Source: Sphaerisporangium flaviroseum
Lineage (GTDB): Bacteria; Actinomycetota; Actinomycetes; Streptosporangiales; Streptosporangiaceae
DNA length: 64,000 bases
NCBI RefSeq assembly: GCF_039537005.1
Contig: NZ_BAAAZR010000009.1
Location: 1 to 64,000 of the forward strand
Reading direction: 5' to 3'
Below the pieces are notes generated by a model that saw only the letters and a list, made by a program, of their open reading frames with translations, was not told the origin of the DNA and made no database searches. Position numbers and translations under genes: made by a program. Shown here one piece after another: positions 25,659 through 34,700 of the stretch (the stretch's first letter is position 1; every line of letters begins with the position of its first letter).

Positions 25659-26756
25659 TCACACGTTCCCGATGGCGGGCCTGAACGGCAGGCCCAGGAT
25701 CTTCTGGGCCCGCCAGAGCGGGACGAGAGAGGTGTACGTGCGCCAGTCCGTGCCCTCAGGGACCGACTTGAACCCGATCTGGTCCTTGATGAACTTGTCC
25801 ATGTCCGCGGGATCGAATCCGCCGTCGGCCACGTGGTAGGTCGGGGCGTTCTCCGCCGAGTAGGCGTCCGCGAACTCGGACGGGATGTCGAACCCCTTCT
25901 TCGTCATCATGGCCAGGACCGCGTCCTTGTTCGCCTGGTCGGTGATGAACTGCCGTGCCTTCAGCGTGGCCGTGAGGAAGGCCGTGACGGTTTCCGGGCT
26001 CTCCGTCAGCAACTCGTTGGCCGCCCACCCGTTCTGCGGCACCTTGCGGGTCTCCTCGAACAGGAATTTGCCACCCGCCCGCTCCAGCAGCTCACGATGG
26101 CGGATCTGCACGCTGGCGCCGTCGACGACTCCGGCGATCACGGACTGGAGCCGCTCGTTGGACTGGCCACCGGTGCTGACGATCTTGACGTCCTGGTCGG
26201 GGACGACGCCGTTCTTGGTGAGCAACTCGCGCAGGATCGCGTCGTTGCGGCTGTTGAACTGGCCCCCCGTGATCGTCTTGCCCTTCAGGTCGGCGGCCGT
26301 GTTGATGCCCTTGCCGACGCCCAGGATGTTGGCCTCGCCGCCCAGATAGACCGACAGGAACCGGACTCCCGTGTTGCTCTTCTTGGCCGCGGCGATCGTC
26401 GTGTCGGAGTCGTAGAGCGCCATGTCGAGCGAGCCGCCGATCAGCGCGGGCAGCGGATCCTCGATGGTCTTGATGTCCACCTTGTCGATGCCAAACTCCT
26501 TGAAGTACCCCTTCTCCTGGGCCACCACGATGTCTTCGTGGAACAGGTAGTAGGGGTTGTCGACGCCGACCACGAGCTCGCGCTTGACCTTGCTCTTGTC
26601 GATGGTCCCGTTGACGTCCTCGGCGCTCTTCGGCACGCTCTGGGCCGTGGCGTCCGGGCCCTTGGCGCCGCCGCCGGCACCGCCGCCTCCGCCTCCGCAC
26701 GCCGCGAGGAGGAACGTCAGGGTGAAGAGGGTCAGTACCTGCTTGGATCTGTGCAT
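25659..26756 (-). CDS. ABC transporter substrate-binding lipoprotein (NMT1/SsuA-like)
   Basis: A 365-residue lipoprotein. The signal peptide ends in the lipobox LLAAC (Cys20), followed by a Gly-rich linker. The body has the NMT1/THI5-like pattern (GVDNPYYLFHEDIVVAQEKG, and GGSLDMALYDSD near residue 115), typical of importers for aromatic sulfonates, taurine, pyrimidine precursors or aromatic acids. The ATG has AGGAG about nine bases upstream. It lies 86 bases after the permease gene and directly before the propeller gene. The ligand is unknown. Confidence 0.9.
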   Translation of the reverse strand: MHRSKQVLTLFTLTFLLAACGGGGGGAGGGAKGPDATAQSVPKSAEDVNGTIDKSKVKRELVVGVDNPYYLFHEDIVVAQEKGYFKEFGIDKVDIKTIEDPLPALIGGSLDMALYDSDTTIAAAKKSNTGVRFLSVYLGGEANILGVGKGINTAADLKGKTITGGQFNSRNDAILRELLTKNGVVPDQDVKIVSTGGQSNERLQSVIAGVVDGASVQIRHRELLERAGGKFLFEETRKVPQNGWAANELLTESPETVTAFLTATLKARQFITDQANKDAVLAMMTKKGFDIPSEFADAYSAENAPTYHVADGGFDPADMDKFIKDQIGFKSVPEGTDWRTYTSLVPLWRAQKILGLPFRPAIGNV

Positions 26757-26842
26757 CGGTGACTCCTGGGCGTCGTCCCATGGAAGCGGCTGTATCTAGT
26801 GGGGGGACAGCGAACCGTGCCGGCCCTGGCGGGTTGGGAGAT

Positions 26843-27688
26843 CTACGCGCGTGAGATGTCGCGCCATGGCGCCGCACGCTGTTCGAGCCAGCGCATCGAC
26901 TGCACCAATCCAACGGACATGACGGCGAGAAGTATCAGAGTCGCGTACAGCATCGGCGCGTCGAACTGCTCGCCCGCCTTGTCGAGCAGGAAGCCGAGCC
27001 CGTTCCCCCCGCCGCCGAGCAGTTCACCGATGAGCATGCCGACCAGTCCCCGGGCGATGCCCTGGTTGACGCCGGCGATCACGAACGGAAGCGTGTACGG
27101 CAGGATCACCTTGAGGTAGATCTGCGGCCTGCTGGCCCCGAAGACCTCGCCCGCACGAACCAGTGACGGTTCGACCGTCTTCACCCCCGCCATGCAGTTG
27201 ACCATGATCGGGAACACGGCGGACAGGATGATGATCGTCAGCTGCATGGAGTTGCCGAACCCCATGATCAGGATCAGCAGGGGGATGAGGGCGACACGGG
27301 GGAGCGAGGTCATCGCCCAGACGTACGGACTGAGGATCAGGTCGGCGACCTTGCTCGCACCCATGAGCAGGCCGACGGGGATGCCGATCACCGCCGAGAT
27401 CGCCAGACCGATGAGGAAGTTCGTCAGGCTGTGACTGAGCTCTGGCCAGATGGTGCCGTCGGCGAATCCGTTGAAGAGGGCGGAGAACATGGCGGTGGCA
27501 CGCGGGAAGAACAGCGCGTTGATGACCTCCGCGCGGGCGACGAGCTCCCAGATCACGAAGAAGATGCTCAGGTTGACCACGGTGATCGCGACGTTCTTGA
27601 ACCGGGCGAACCTGCTGACGTGAATGCTCTCGATCTGCCTGGTCGTGCGCTCCGCGCCGGGTGCGGTGCCGTTGATCGTCTCGGTCAT
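26843..27688 (-). CDS. ABC transporter permease (SsuC/TauC-like)
   Basis: A 281-residue BPD-type inner-membrane permease with about six transmembrane segments, for example NLSIFFVIWELVA and LIGLAISAVIGIPVGLLMG. The cytoplasmic EAA loop is VRAGEVFGASRPQIYLKVIL. The ATG at 27688 overlaps the ATPase stop (ATGA), which marks the true start; the frame stays open far upstream inside the ATPase gene. It pairs with the ATPase and the NMT1-like binding protein. Confidence 0.9.
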   Translation of the reverse strand: MTETINGTAPGAERTTRQIESIHVSRFARFKNVAITVVNLSIFFVIWELVARAEVINALFFPRATAMFSALFNGFADGTIWPELSHSLTNFLIGLAISAVIGIPVGLLMGASKVADLILSPYVWAMTSLPRVALIPLLILIMGFGNSMQLTIIILSAVFPIMVNCMAGVKTVEPSLVRAGEVFGASRPQIYLKVILPYTLPFVIAGVNQGIARGLVGMLIGELLGGGGNGLGFLLDKAGEQFDAPMLYATLILLAVMSVGLVQSMRWLEQRAAPWRDISRA

Positions 27689-28560
27689 CGTGATGCGCCC
27701 GCCTGCTGCGCGCCCAGCGCCTCGTCCGCGAGAAGCGACCACAGGTGAGTGCGGATCTCCCCGAACCTGGGCGACTGCTTCACATCGGCCTGTTCGTCGA
27801 AACGCGGTCGTGGCAGGTCGACGTCGATGATCTCCCGGATGGTGCCGGGCCGCCTGCTGATGACCACGATGCGATCGGCGAGGAGGATGGCCTCGTCGAT
27901 CGAGTGCGTGATGAAGACGACCGTCTGCCGGGTCTCGGCGATGATCTTCTCCAACTCCGCCTGCATGGCCTCGCGCGTCATCGCGTCCACCGCACCGAAC
28001 GGCTCGTCCATGAGCAGGATCTCGGGCTCGGTGACGAGCGCGCGTGCGATCCCGACGCGCTGGCGCATGCCTCCGGAGAGCTCGTGGGGGTAGGACTTCT
28101 CGAAACCTGTCAGCCCGACGAGTTCGAGCGCGCGGGCGACGCGCGGGGCCTGCTCCGCCTTCGGCACGTGCCCGCGACGGTTCTCCATGGCGAACCGGAT
28201 GTTCCGCTCGACCGTTCGCCACGGCAGCAGCGCGTAGTCCTGGAAGACCATGGCCCGGTCGGCGCCCGGACCGGTGACCTCGCCGCCGCGCACCCGTACC
28301 GAACCTTCGATCGGCTTGACGAAGCCCGCGATCAGGTTGATGAAGGTCGTCTTCCCGCATCCGGAGGGTCCGACGATGGCGAGGAACTCGCCCCGTCGTA
28401 CGTGGAGTGAGACGTCTCGCAGTGCGATCAGCCGAGTGAGTTCCCGCCTGTTCTCGTAACCCGCGGTCACATGTACCGCCTCGATGAGCGCCGGCTCCGA
28501 CGCTTGGTCACCCGTGGCGCGGTGCGCGCCGGGCGCACTGTGAGCCTCCACATGCCCCAT
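27685..28560 (-). CDS. ABC transporter ATP-binding protein (SsuB/TauB-like)
   Basis: A 291-residue ATPase with Walker A GPSGCGKTT, Q-loop VFQDYALLPW, signature LSGGMRQRVGIARAL, Walker B ILLMDEPFGAVD and the switch His in FITHSIDEAI. This is the nitrate/sulfonate/taurine class. The ATG at 28560 has GGGAG six bases upstream. It is the first gene of a four-gene operon, with a LacI-type operator 51 bases upstream of its start. Confidence 0.93.
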   Translation of the reverse strand: MGHVEAHSAPGAHRATGDQASEPALIEAVHVTAGYENRRELTRLIALRDVSLHVRRGEFLAIVGPSGCGKTTFINLIAGFVKPIEGSVRVRGGEVTGPGADRAMVFQDYALLPWRTVERNIRFAMENRRGHVPKAEQAPRVARALELVGLTGFEKSYPHELSGGMRQRVGIARALVTEPEILLMDEPFGAVDAMTREAMQAELEKIIAETRQTVVFITHSIDEAILLADRIVVISRRPGTIREIIDVDLPRPRFDEQADVKQSPRFGEIRTHLWSLLADEALGAQQAGASR

Positions 28561-28610
28561 CTCAGCTCCCTGCTCAGATCAGTGCGTTTTCCTGCCTCTG
28601 GTTGACCTCT

Positions 28611-28622
28611 GCAATCGGTTGC
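28611..28622. promoter_or_regulatory. LacI-type operator (site 2)
   Basis: GCAATCGGTTGC, identical to the site at 24421, lies 51-62 bases upstream of the ABC operon start codon, where a repressor would block the promoter. Confidence 0.65.
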
Positions 28623-28717
28623 GCTGACGGTATCCAACGGGTTCAGCACCGTCAAGGCGCTATTTGTGCGTTCTGTAACCGTTAGGAGCGCTCTTCGACC
28701 TGCCTGGTCATGGCGTA

Positions 28718-28735
28718 TTCGCAATCGATTGCGAA
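28718..28735. promoter_or_regulatory. LacI-type operator (site 3), 18-bp perfect palindrome
   Basis: TTCGCAATCGATTGCGAA is a perfect palindrome whose core, GCAATCGATTGC, differs by one base from sites 1 and 2. It lies 110 bases upstream of site 2, in the gap before the Ntn-hydrolase gene. Confidence 0.65.
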
Positions 28736-28785
28736 AATGAGACGAGTGAAGGTGCGGCGCGGAATGGAGCGGGGAGGATCGGGCC

Positions 28786-29826
28786 TCAGTCCATCGCGAG
28801 GCGGAACCTGTGCACGGTGTCGTATCGACGGCCGGTGGCCAGCCGCAGCTCGCCGCTCTTCTGCCCGTAGACGATCGACCACTGGGTGTGGCTCTGCCGG
28901 ACGCGGTCGAGCAGGCCCATGGCCTGTTCCGCCGTCAGCCGGCCCTTGGCGCCCTCCAGCGTCTCGCCGGCCGCGCGGTAGCGGGGATCGGCCAGCCTGC
29001 TCTGCTCGGTCGACCCGGCGAAGGCGAAGTTCACCATGGCCTGCCAGGGCCCCTGCCCCCGCCGGACCACGGTCTCGCCGTCGACGAACTCGACGATCGC
29101 CGACCTGCCACCGGCATCGGAGAACATGTAGTGCAGCGGCGGGCCGTCGGTGAAGTCGACGTTGTACCGCTCGAACACCGCGATGGCCTCGTCCACCGTC
29201 GCGGCCTCGTCCAGGGCCAGCCGCATGACGCGGATGCTGCCGACCGTGCGCCGCTTGGCGTCGAAACCCGGTTCGGCCTCGGGGACCGTGGCCATGCCCA
29301 CGACCAGTCCCTTGGCGTTCATGCCGTCGAACGGCAGCAGCGGAGCCTTCAGCAACGCCTTCCTGCCGGCATCGGTGGTGAACTCGGCGTCGGACCGCAC
29401 CCCGAGGTACGACACGTCCACCATCGACACCGACGCGTGGCCGTTCGGCGGGGAGGCGAACAGCAGCAGCGCCGGGTGGTGGTCGAAGTCGAAGTTGCGG
29501 CCGAACACCGGGTCGGCGGGATCACCGTGGGCGGAGAACAGGGAGCACCCGAAGGCGGTGGGCGGCAGGGCCGGCACGATCGTCGCGAAGGGGTCGTACC
29601 CGCCACGGAAGTTCATGGTCCACAGGGGGTGGTCGTCGACCTTGCGCAGGGTCGCGAGAGAGGCGGCGTGGTCGGGCGACAGGGGCTGCCGGACGGCCCC
29701 GGGCGCGCGCGAGTCCTGCACGGCATCCCTCTTCTGCGTTGGCGGCGGAGCGGTTCCGGTCGCGCAACCGAAGAGCACCCAGACGGCGAGAAGGAGCGTC
29801 ACCGTGACTCTGGTGGGTTCGGTCAT
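28786..29826 (-). CDS. Ntn-type amide hydrolase lipoprotein (C45 / linear amide hydrolase-like)
   Basis: A 346-residue predicted lipoprotein (lipobox VLFGC at residue 21). The mature part shows FGCSLFSAHG, with Cys94 as the likely nucleophile, then FGRNFDFDHHPALL, FDGMNAKGLVVGMATVP and IVEFVDGETVV. This pattern fits the choloylglycine hydrolase / isopenicillin-N acyltransferase / carcinine hydrolase group. If the Cys is unmasked by self-cleavage, the lipid anchor would be lost, which is odd for this class. ATG at 29826 is chosen because the signal peptide begins there; the frame is open to 29937. It points away from the ABC operon and could process or resist an amide product. Substrate unknown. 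Confidence 0.75.
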   Translation of the reverse strand: MTEPTRVTVTLLLAVWVLFGCATGTAPPPTQKRDAVQDSRAPGAVRQPLSPDHAASLATLRKVDDHPLWTMNFRGGYDPFATIVPALPPTAFGCSLFSAHGDPADPVFGRNFDFDHHPALLLFASPPNGHASVSMVDVSYLGVRSDAEFTTDAGRKALLKAPLLPFDGMNAKGLVVGMATVPEAEPGFDAKRRTVGSIRVMRLALDEAATVDEAIAVFERYNVDFTDGPPLHYMFSDAGGRSAIVEFVDGETVVRRGQGPWQAMVNFAFAGSTEQSRLADPRYRAAGETLEGAKGRLTAEQAMGLLDRVRQSHTQWSIVYGQKSGELRLATGRRYDTVHRFRLAMD

Positions 29827-30381
29827 CCTGTCATGGTGCCGTGCCGCGGCACGGATCGCCACCCGAGGGTGTGACATCCCAGATGATTGTCGCTTTCCCG
29901 TTGAAAATTTTCTATAAACGGTGAATTGCCAGTCCATCTTGACGGATAGCCCATCTTATGATTGGCGGTATTGACACAATTCCTGCTGGTCTTCTGACGT
30001 TAATTGTTGCTTTGAACAGTGCAGGTAGAAGACGTCCGGCGGGTCGGCCGAGTCATCAGGGAGCAACGAGCGGACGGCATCGCGAGGCCGATGAGGCAGA
30101 CCGGCGCCTACCTTATTGGGCATTAGGTGCGCACCGCCTCCGTCCGCATCGCGGCATGCTCGCCCGGCGGGGCCTTTCCGGCCATCACGATCTTGATCAG
30201 CGCCGTTTCCGCAGGACAACCCCGGTCCATCGGCATTCACACCACCCTGTCGCGGAGCGTGGCCGGGCTGTCGCCGGCCGTCCCGGGTCTTCGCATGGAG
30301 GGTTTCGCCTGCTATCGGGCCGGTGGTCCCTCTTGTTTCGGACAACCCGTAAATGCGCTCTCCGCACGTCAGTAAAAGATC
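29827..30381. other. Gene-poor region ahead of the NRPS/PKS operon
   Basis: About 555 bases without a recognised gene. One short minus-strand frame (30123-30236, 37 codons, G/C third positions, a possible AGGGTGG site) encodes a peptide containing IKIVMAGKAPPGEHA. It matches nothing I recognise and may be a remnant. The left part is A/T-rich with a TTGACA at 29971 but no clear -10. Confidence 0.5.
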
Positions 30382-30411
30382 TTGACGACGTCCCTTCTGT
30401 CTGTATATAAG
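30382..30411 (+). promoter_or_regulatory. Promoter of the NRPS/PKS operon
   Basis: TTGACG (30382-30387), 16 bases, then TATATA (30404-30409), or TATAAG at 18 bases. Transcription would start about 30 bases before the GTG of the thioesterase gene. It is the only obvious vegetative-type promoter ahead of the 24-kb unit. Confidence 0.6.
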
Positions 30412-30446
30412 GGTGATGGTCAAGTACGAAAATTATGTAGAGGAAC

Positions 30447-31793
30447 GTGGTAGATCTCCCTACCACATCGTATTCCGGGGCATTTGCAGCCGAGCAGGGG
30501 GCGCTGCGCTTGGTGACCGAGTACTCACTACCGTCGACCCTTGAATCCGTACCGACATTGTTCTGCCTGCCATATGCCGGGGGCGCGGCGAGTGCCTTCT
30601 GGGGCATGCGGAAGGCACTCGCCGACGCCGCGGAAGTCGTCCCGATCCACCTGCCCGGCAGGGAGTCCCGTATCGCCGAGCCACCGCGGGTGTCGGTCGG
30701 CGAGATCGCCGACGAGATGGCCTCCCGCACGCGCCGGCCCTACGCCGTCTACGGCCACAGCATGGGCGCGCGGATCGCGTTCGAGGTCGTCAGGGAGCTG
30801 CGCCGGCGCGCGCTGCCCCTGCCCGTGTGCCTGTACGTCGGCGGGGCGCACCCCCCCGACCGCAAGGTCCCGATCGCCGCCGCGGTGGATCTTCCGGACG
30901 ACGCGTTCATCGACCAGCTCATCAGTCGCGCGGGCGCCCGTGAGGAGCTGCGGGACATGCCGGAGCTGCGCGAGCTGGCCATGCCCGTGCTGCGGAGCGA
31001 CTTCGGCTGGATCAAGGAGTACCGGTACACGCCCGAGCCGCCGCTGGACGTGCCGCTGGTGGCCTTCGCCGGCCTCGACGACGCGGAGGTGCCCCCATCA
31101 GTGATGCTCGGATGGGGCCGGCACACCCGGTCCCGCTTCGACCTGCGCGCCGTGCGCGGTGGCCACCTGTTCCTCGCCGACCGGCACGCGGACCTCACCC
31201 GGTTCATCGCCCGGGATCTGGCCGGGGACGGCGGCCCCGAGCCGCTCGAGGACGACGAGGTACACCTCTGGCTGGTCACAGGGAACACTTCCGCGGCGGA
31301 CCTGGTGGACATGGTCACGCGCCGGTGCGGCTCCGACCGAGAGGCCCTGCGCTGCGGCACCGTCCATCACGACGGCCTGGCACTGGCCGCCGTCACCCGG
31401 GGCCATCCGGTCGGCGTCGCCATCGGACGGCCGGGCACCCCGGACGGCGACGCCCTCGACGACGGTTCCCTCGGCGCTGACGAACGGGAGCAGATCGAGG
31501 GCACGGCAGAGGAGGACCGGCCGTGGGTGGCACTCCGCGCCCGTACCGCGAAGAAGGCTTTGGCGGCCGGGAGCGGGGCGGATCCGGCCCTGATCGGATT
31601 CCCCGACCTCACCGCTCCCGGCCCGTGGCGGCCCCTGGCCCACCGCGATCCGAGCCCATCGGCCGATCTCACCCCGTGGCGGGTCACCCACCTGCCACTG
31701 CCCACCCCGCAAGGAGAGGTCGTCGCGGCCGTTGCGCTGCCGCACGACCGGATGCGGCTGCGGTTCACCGCGCTGACGGGCGGTTCACGTTGA
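30447..31793 (+). CDS. Type II thioesterase fused to degenerate 4'-phosphopantetheinyl-transferase-like domain
   Basis: Residues about 25-260 are a type II thioesterase: LFCLPYAGGAASAFWGM, nucleophile in YGHSMGARIAFEV, Asp in FAGLDDAEVPP and His in RGGHLFLADR. It should clear stalled chains from the carrier proteins. Residues about 270-448 are not part of that family. The order EVHLWLV, HPVGVAIGRPG, RTAKKALAAG matches an Sfp-type transferase (xVxVWxx, VGVDIE, WxxKEAxxKA). The metal-binding Asp and Glu and the catalytic Glu are replaced (A, G, K), so transferase activity is unlikely. The GTG at 30447 has AGAGGAAC just upstream. The stop overlaps the TTG start of the NRPS. Fusion and homology are inferred from motif order only. 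Confidence 0.8.
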   Translation: MVDLPTTSYSGAFAAEQGALRLVTEYSLPSTLESVPTLFCLPYAGGAASAFWGMRKALADAAEVVPIHLPGRESRIAEPPRVSVGEIADEMASRTRRPYAVYGHSMGARIAFEVVRELRRRALPLPVCLYVGGAHPPDRKVPIAAAVDLPDDAFIDQLISRAGAREELRDMPELRELAMPVLRSDFGWIKEYRYTPEPPLDVPLVAFAGLDDAEVPPSVMLGWGRHTRSRFDLRAVRGGHLFLADRHADLTRFIARDLAGDGGPEPLEDDEVHLWLVTGNTSAADLVDMVTRRCGSDREALRCGTVHHDGLALAAVTRGHPVGVAIGRPGTPDGDALDDGSLGADEREQIEGTAEEDRPWVALRARTAKKALAAGSGADPALIGFPDLTAPGPWRPLAHRDPSPSADLTPWRVTHLPLPTPQGEVVAAVALPHDRMRLRFTALTGGSR

Positions 31794-34700
31794 GCGGGGA
31801 CACCGAGGGGGCGCTCCTCCACGAACTCGTCGTCGAGCAGGCCGCGCGCACACCCGAGGCGACCGCGATACGGCAGTGGCGCCGGCGGCTGAGCTACCGG
31901 CAGCTCACCGACGCCGCGGGCGCCCTGGCCGAGCGGCTGTGCCAGGCGGGAGTGGGGCCGGAGACGCGTGTGGGCGTCTGCGCCCGGCGGACACCCGAGC
32001 TGCTGGTCTCCATCCTCGGCGTGCTCCGGGCCGGAGGCGCGTACGTGCCGCTTGACCCCGCGCATCCGCCCGCGAGGCTGGCCGGGGTCGTCGAGGACGC
32101 GGCGATCCGGCACGTGGTCACCGGCAGTGAGGGCGGCGACCTGCCGGCGGGGCTCCCGGTCCGGACGTTCCGGCCTTCGACCGGCGCGGGCGCCGGCCGG
32201 GACGCTCACCTTCACGCGCCGGGGGAGCGGGAGGGCGCGGGGCTCCGGACACCGCATCCGTCCAACGCGGCCTACGTCCTGTACACCTCGGGCTCCACCG
32301 GCCGTCCGAAGGGCGTGGTGGTGAGCCACGCAGCCGCTGCCGCCTTCGTCAGGATGGCCGGCGAGTTCTTCGGGCTCGACGCCGGATGCCGCAGCATCGG
32401 GTTCGCCGCGCTCGGCTTCGACGTGTCGGTGCTCGACATCTTCGCCCCGCTGGCCAGGGGCGGCTCGGTCATGTTCGTCCCGGACGAGGACCGGGTGGAT
32501 CCGGCGCGGCTGCAACGCTTCCTGGAGGCGCACGAGGTGAGCTGGGGCACCATTCCGCCCGCCCTGTTGCCGCTGCTCGACCCCGACCGGCTGCCTGGGC
32601 TGCGTGACGTGCTGACGGCCGGGGAGCCCGCGGGGCCAGAACAGGTGGCCAGATGGGCGAGCCCGGGTGTGCGCAGGTTTCACAACTGGTACGGGCCGAC
32701 CGAGACCACGGTGTGCGTGGCCGGCACCGAGCTTTCCGGCGAGTGGGACCGGCCCCTGCCGATCGGCGGCGCGCTCCCGGGAAGCGCCGCGCACGTCCTT
32801 GACGACCGGCTGCGCCCCTGCCCGCCCGGCACGCCCGGGGAGTTGTGCATCGGCGGGCCGCAGCTCGCCCGCGGATACCTCGGACGGCCCGGCCTTTCGG
32901 CCGAGCGCTTCGTGCCGGACCCGTACGGCCCGCCGGGCTCCCGGCTCTACCGCACCGGCGATCGTGTCGTGATGGAGCCGGGCGGGCGGATCGGATTCCT
33001 GGGGCGGCTGGACCGCCAGGTCAAGCTCCAGGGCCAGCGGGTGGAGATCGGCGAGGTGGAGTCGGTACTGCGGGCCCATCCCCGTGTCCGTCAGGCGGTG
33101 GTGGACGTGGCCACGGGCGCCTCGGGGCTGAGACATCTGGTCGCCTACCTCACGCCGCGCGACGCGGCCGATCCGGCGGCGATCCGCGAGCACTGCCTGG
33201 CCCGCCTGCCCGCCTACATGGTCCCCGCCCAGGTCGTCGGCCTGCCGGCGCTGCCGCTGACGACGGCGGGAAAGGTCGACATGGACGGCCTGCGCGCCCT
33301 GCACGTCACGGACGCCGTCGCATCCGGCGGCCGCTCGCCCCGCACGGAGACGGAACGCCGGGTCGCCGCGGTGTGGGCACGGACGTTCGGCGGCGCCGAG
33401 CCGGGGCTGGACGACGGCTTCATCGCGGCGGGCGGCCACTCGCTGCTCGCGATGCGCCTGGTGTCCGCCCTCCGGGCGGAGCTGGGCCGGGAGATCCACG
33501 TCGAGGACGTGCTGTCCGGCGGGACGGTGGCGGGCCTCGCGGCGCGGATCGGGACGGCGCCGCCCGCGGGAGCCCCGCCCGGCACGGCTCCCGCCGCGCT
33601 GTCGGCGATCCAGCGGCGCATGTGGTTCGTCGAACGGCTCGCACCCGGCACGCCCGCCCACAACATCGCGATGGCGCAGCGGCTGTCCGGCCCGCTCGAC
33701 ACCGGCGCGTTACGCGCCGCGCTGTCGGCCGTCGCCCGGCGCCACGAGGTGCTGCGCTGGCGGGTCCCCGAGAAGGATGGCGTGCCGACGGTCGTCGTCG
33801 GCCCGCCGGGCGAGGTGCCGCTCCCGGTGGAGGACGTGACCGGGGCCGTCTCGCCCAACGGGTCCGGCGCCGCGTACGCCGCGTACGCCCAGGACGGCCC
33901 GCACGCCCAGGACGGCCCGCACGCCCCGGACGGCCCGCACGCCCCGGACGGCCCCGGCCTGCGCGCGCGGCTGGAGGAGGAGGCCCGTCGCGTGGTGGAT
34001 CTGGCCGGGGGACCGCTGTGGCGGGCACGGCTGTTCCGCCTCGCCCCGGACGAGCACGTCCTGGCCGTCACCGCCCACCACATCGTGTTCGACGGCCTGT
34101 CGCAGAAGGTGCTGTGGGAGGACATCGCACGCGCGTACCGGGCGGAGCCGTACGCCCCGCTCGCCACGTCCTTCGCCGGCTACGCCGCCTGGCTCGCCGG
34201 CAGGGAGAACCCGGCGGACCTCGACTGGTGGTCCGAGACGCTGGACGGGGCGCCCACCGTGCTGGAACTGCCCGGCGACCACCCGCGCCCGGCCGTGCAG
34301 ACGTTCGAGGGCGCCGCGTCCTACACCGAAGTCGGAGCCGGCGTGAGCCTGGGCGTCCGCCGGCTCGCCGCCCGGCTCGGCGTCACGCCGTACGCCGTCC
34401 TGCTCACCGCGTTCGCGCAGGTGCTCAGGCGGCTCAGCGGCGTCGACGACATGATCGTCGGGACGCCGGTCGCCGACCGGCGGGACCCGGCGTTCGAGCC
34501 GCTGGTGGGCTGCTTCGTCCATGTCCTGCCCCTCCGGCTGACGGTGCGGGACGGGGAGCCGTTCGAGGAGCACGTGGCAGGGTGCCAGAGGGCGCTGCTC
34601 GGCGCGCTCGCCCACCTCGACATCCGGCTGGAACGCCTGGTGGACCGGCTCGTCGCGGGTCGCGACCTGTCCCGCAACCCGCTGATCCAGGTCCAGTTCA

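Noticed and set aside
26843..28360. 505-codon frame covering the permease and much of the ATPase gene
   Set aside because: The true permease start is the ATGA overlap at 27688; the upstream part is out of frame with the clear ATPase protein.
29971..29976. TTGACA as a -35 box
   Set aside because: No -10 hexamer at 16-18 bases and no plus-strand gene for 470 bases; the promoter at 30382 is better placed.
31790..33300. Substrate assignment for the first A domain of NRPS 1
   Set aside because: The hand-read pocket (D-V-L-T-L-A-W-V-C) only partly resembles aromatic codes, and the Trp at the A322 position does not fit phenylalanine well.
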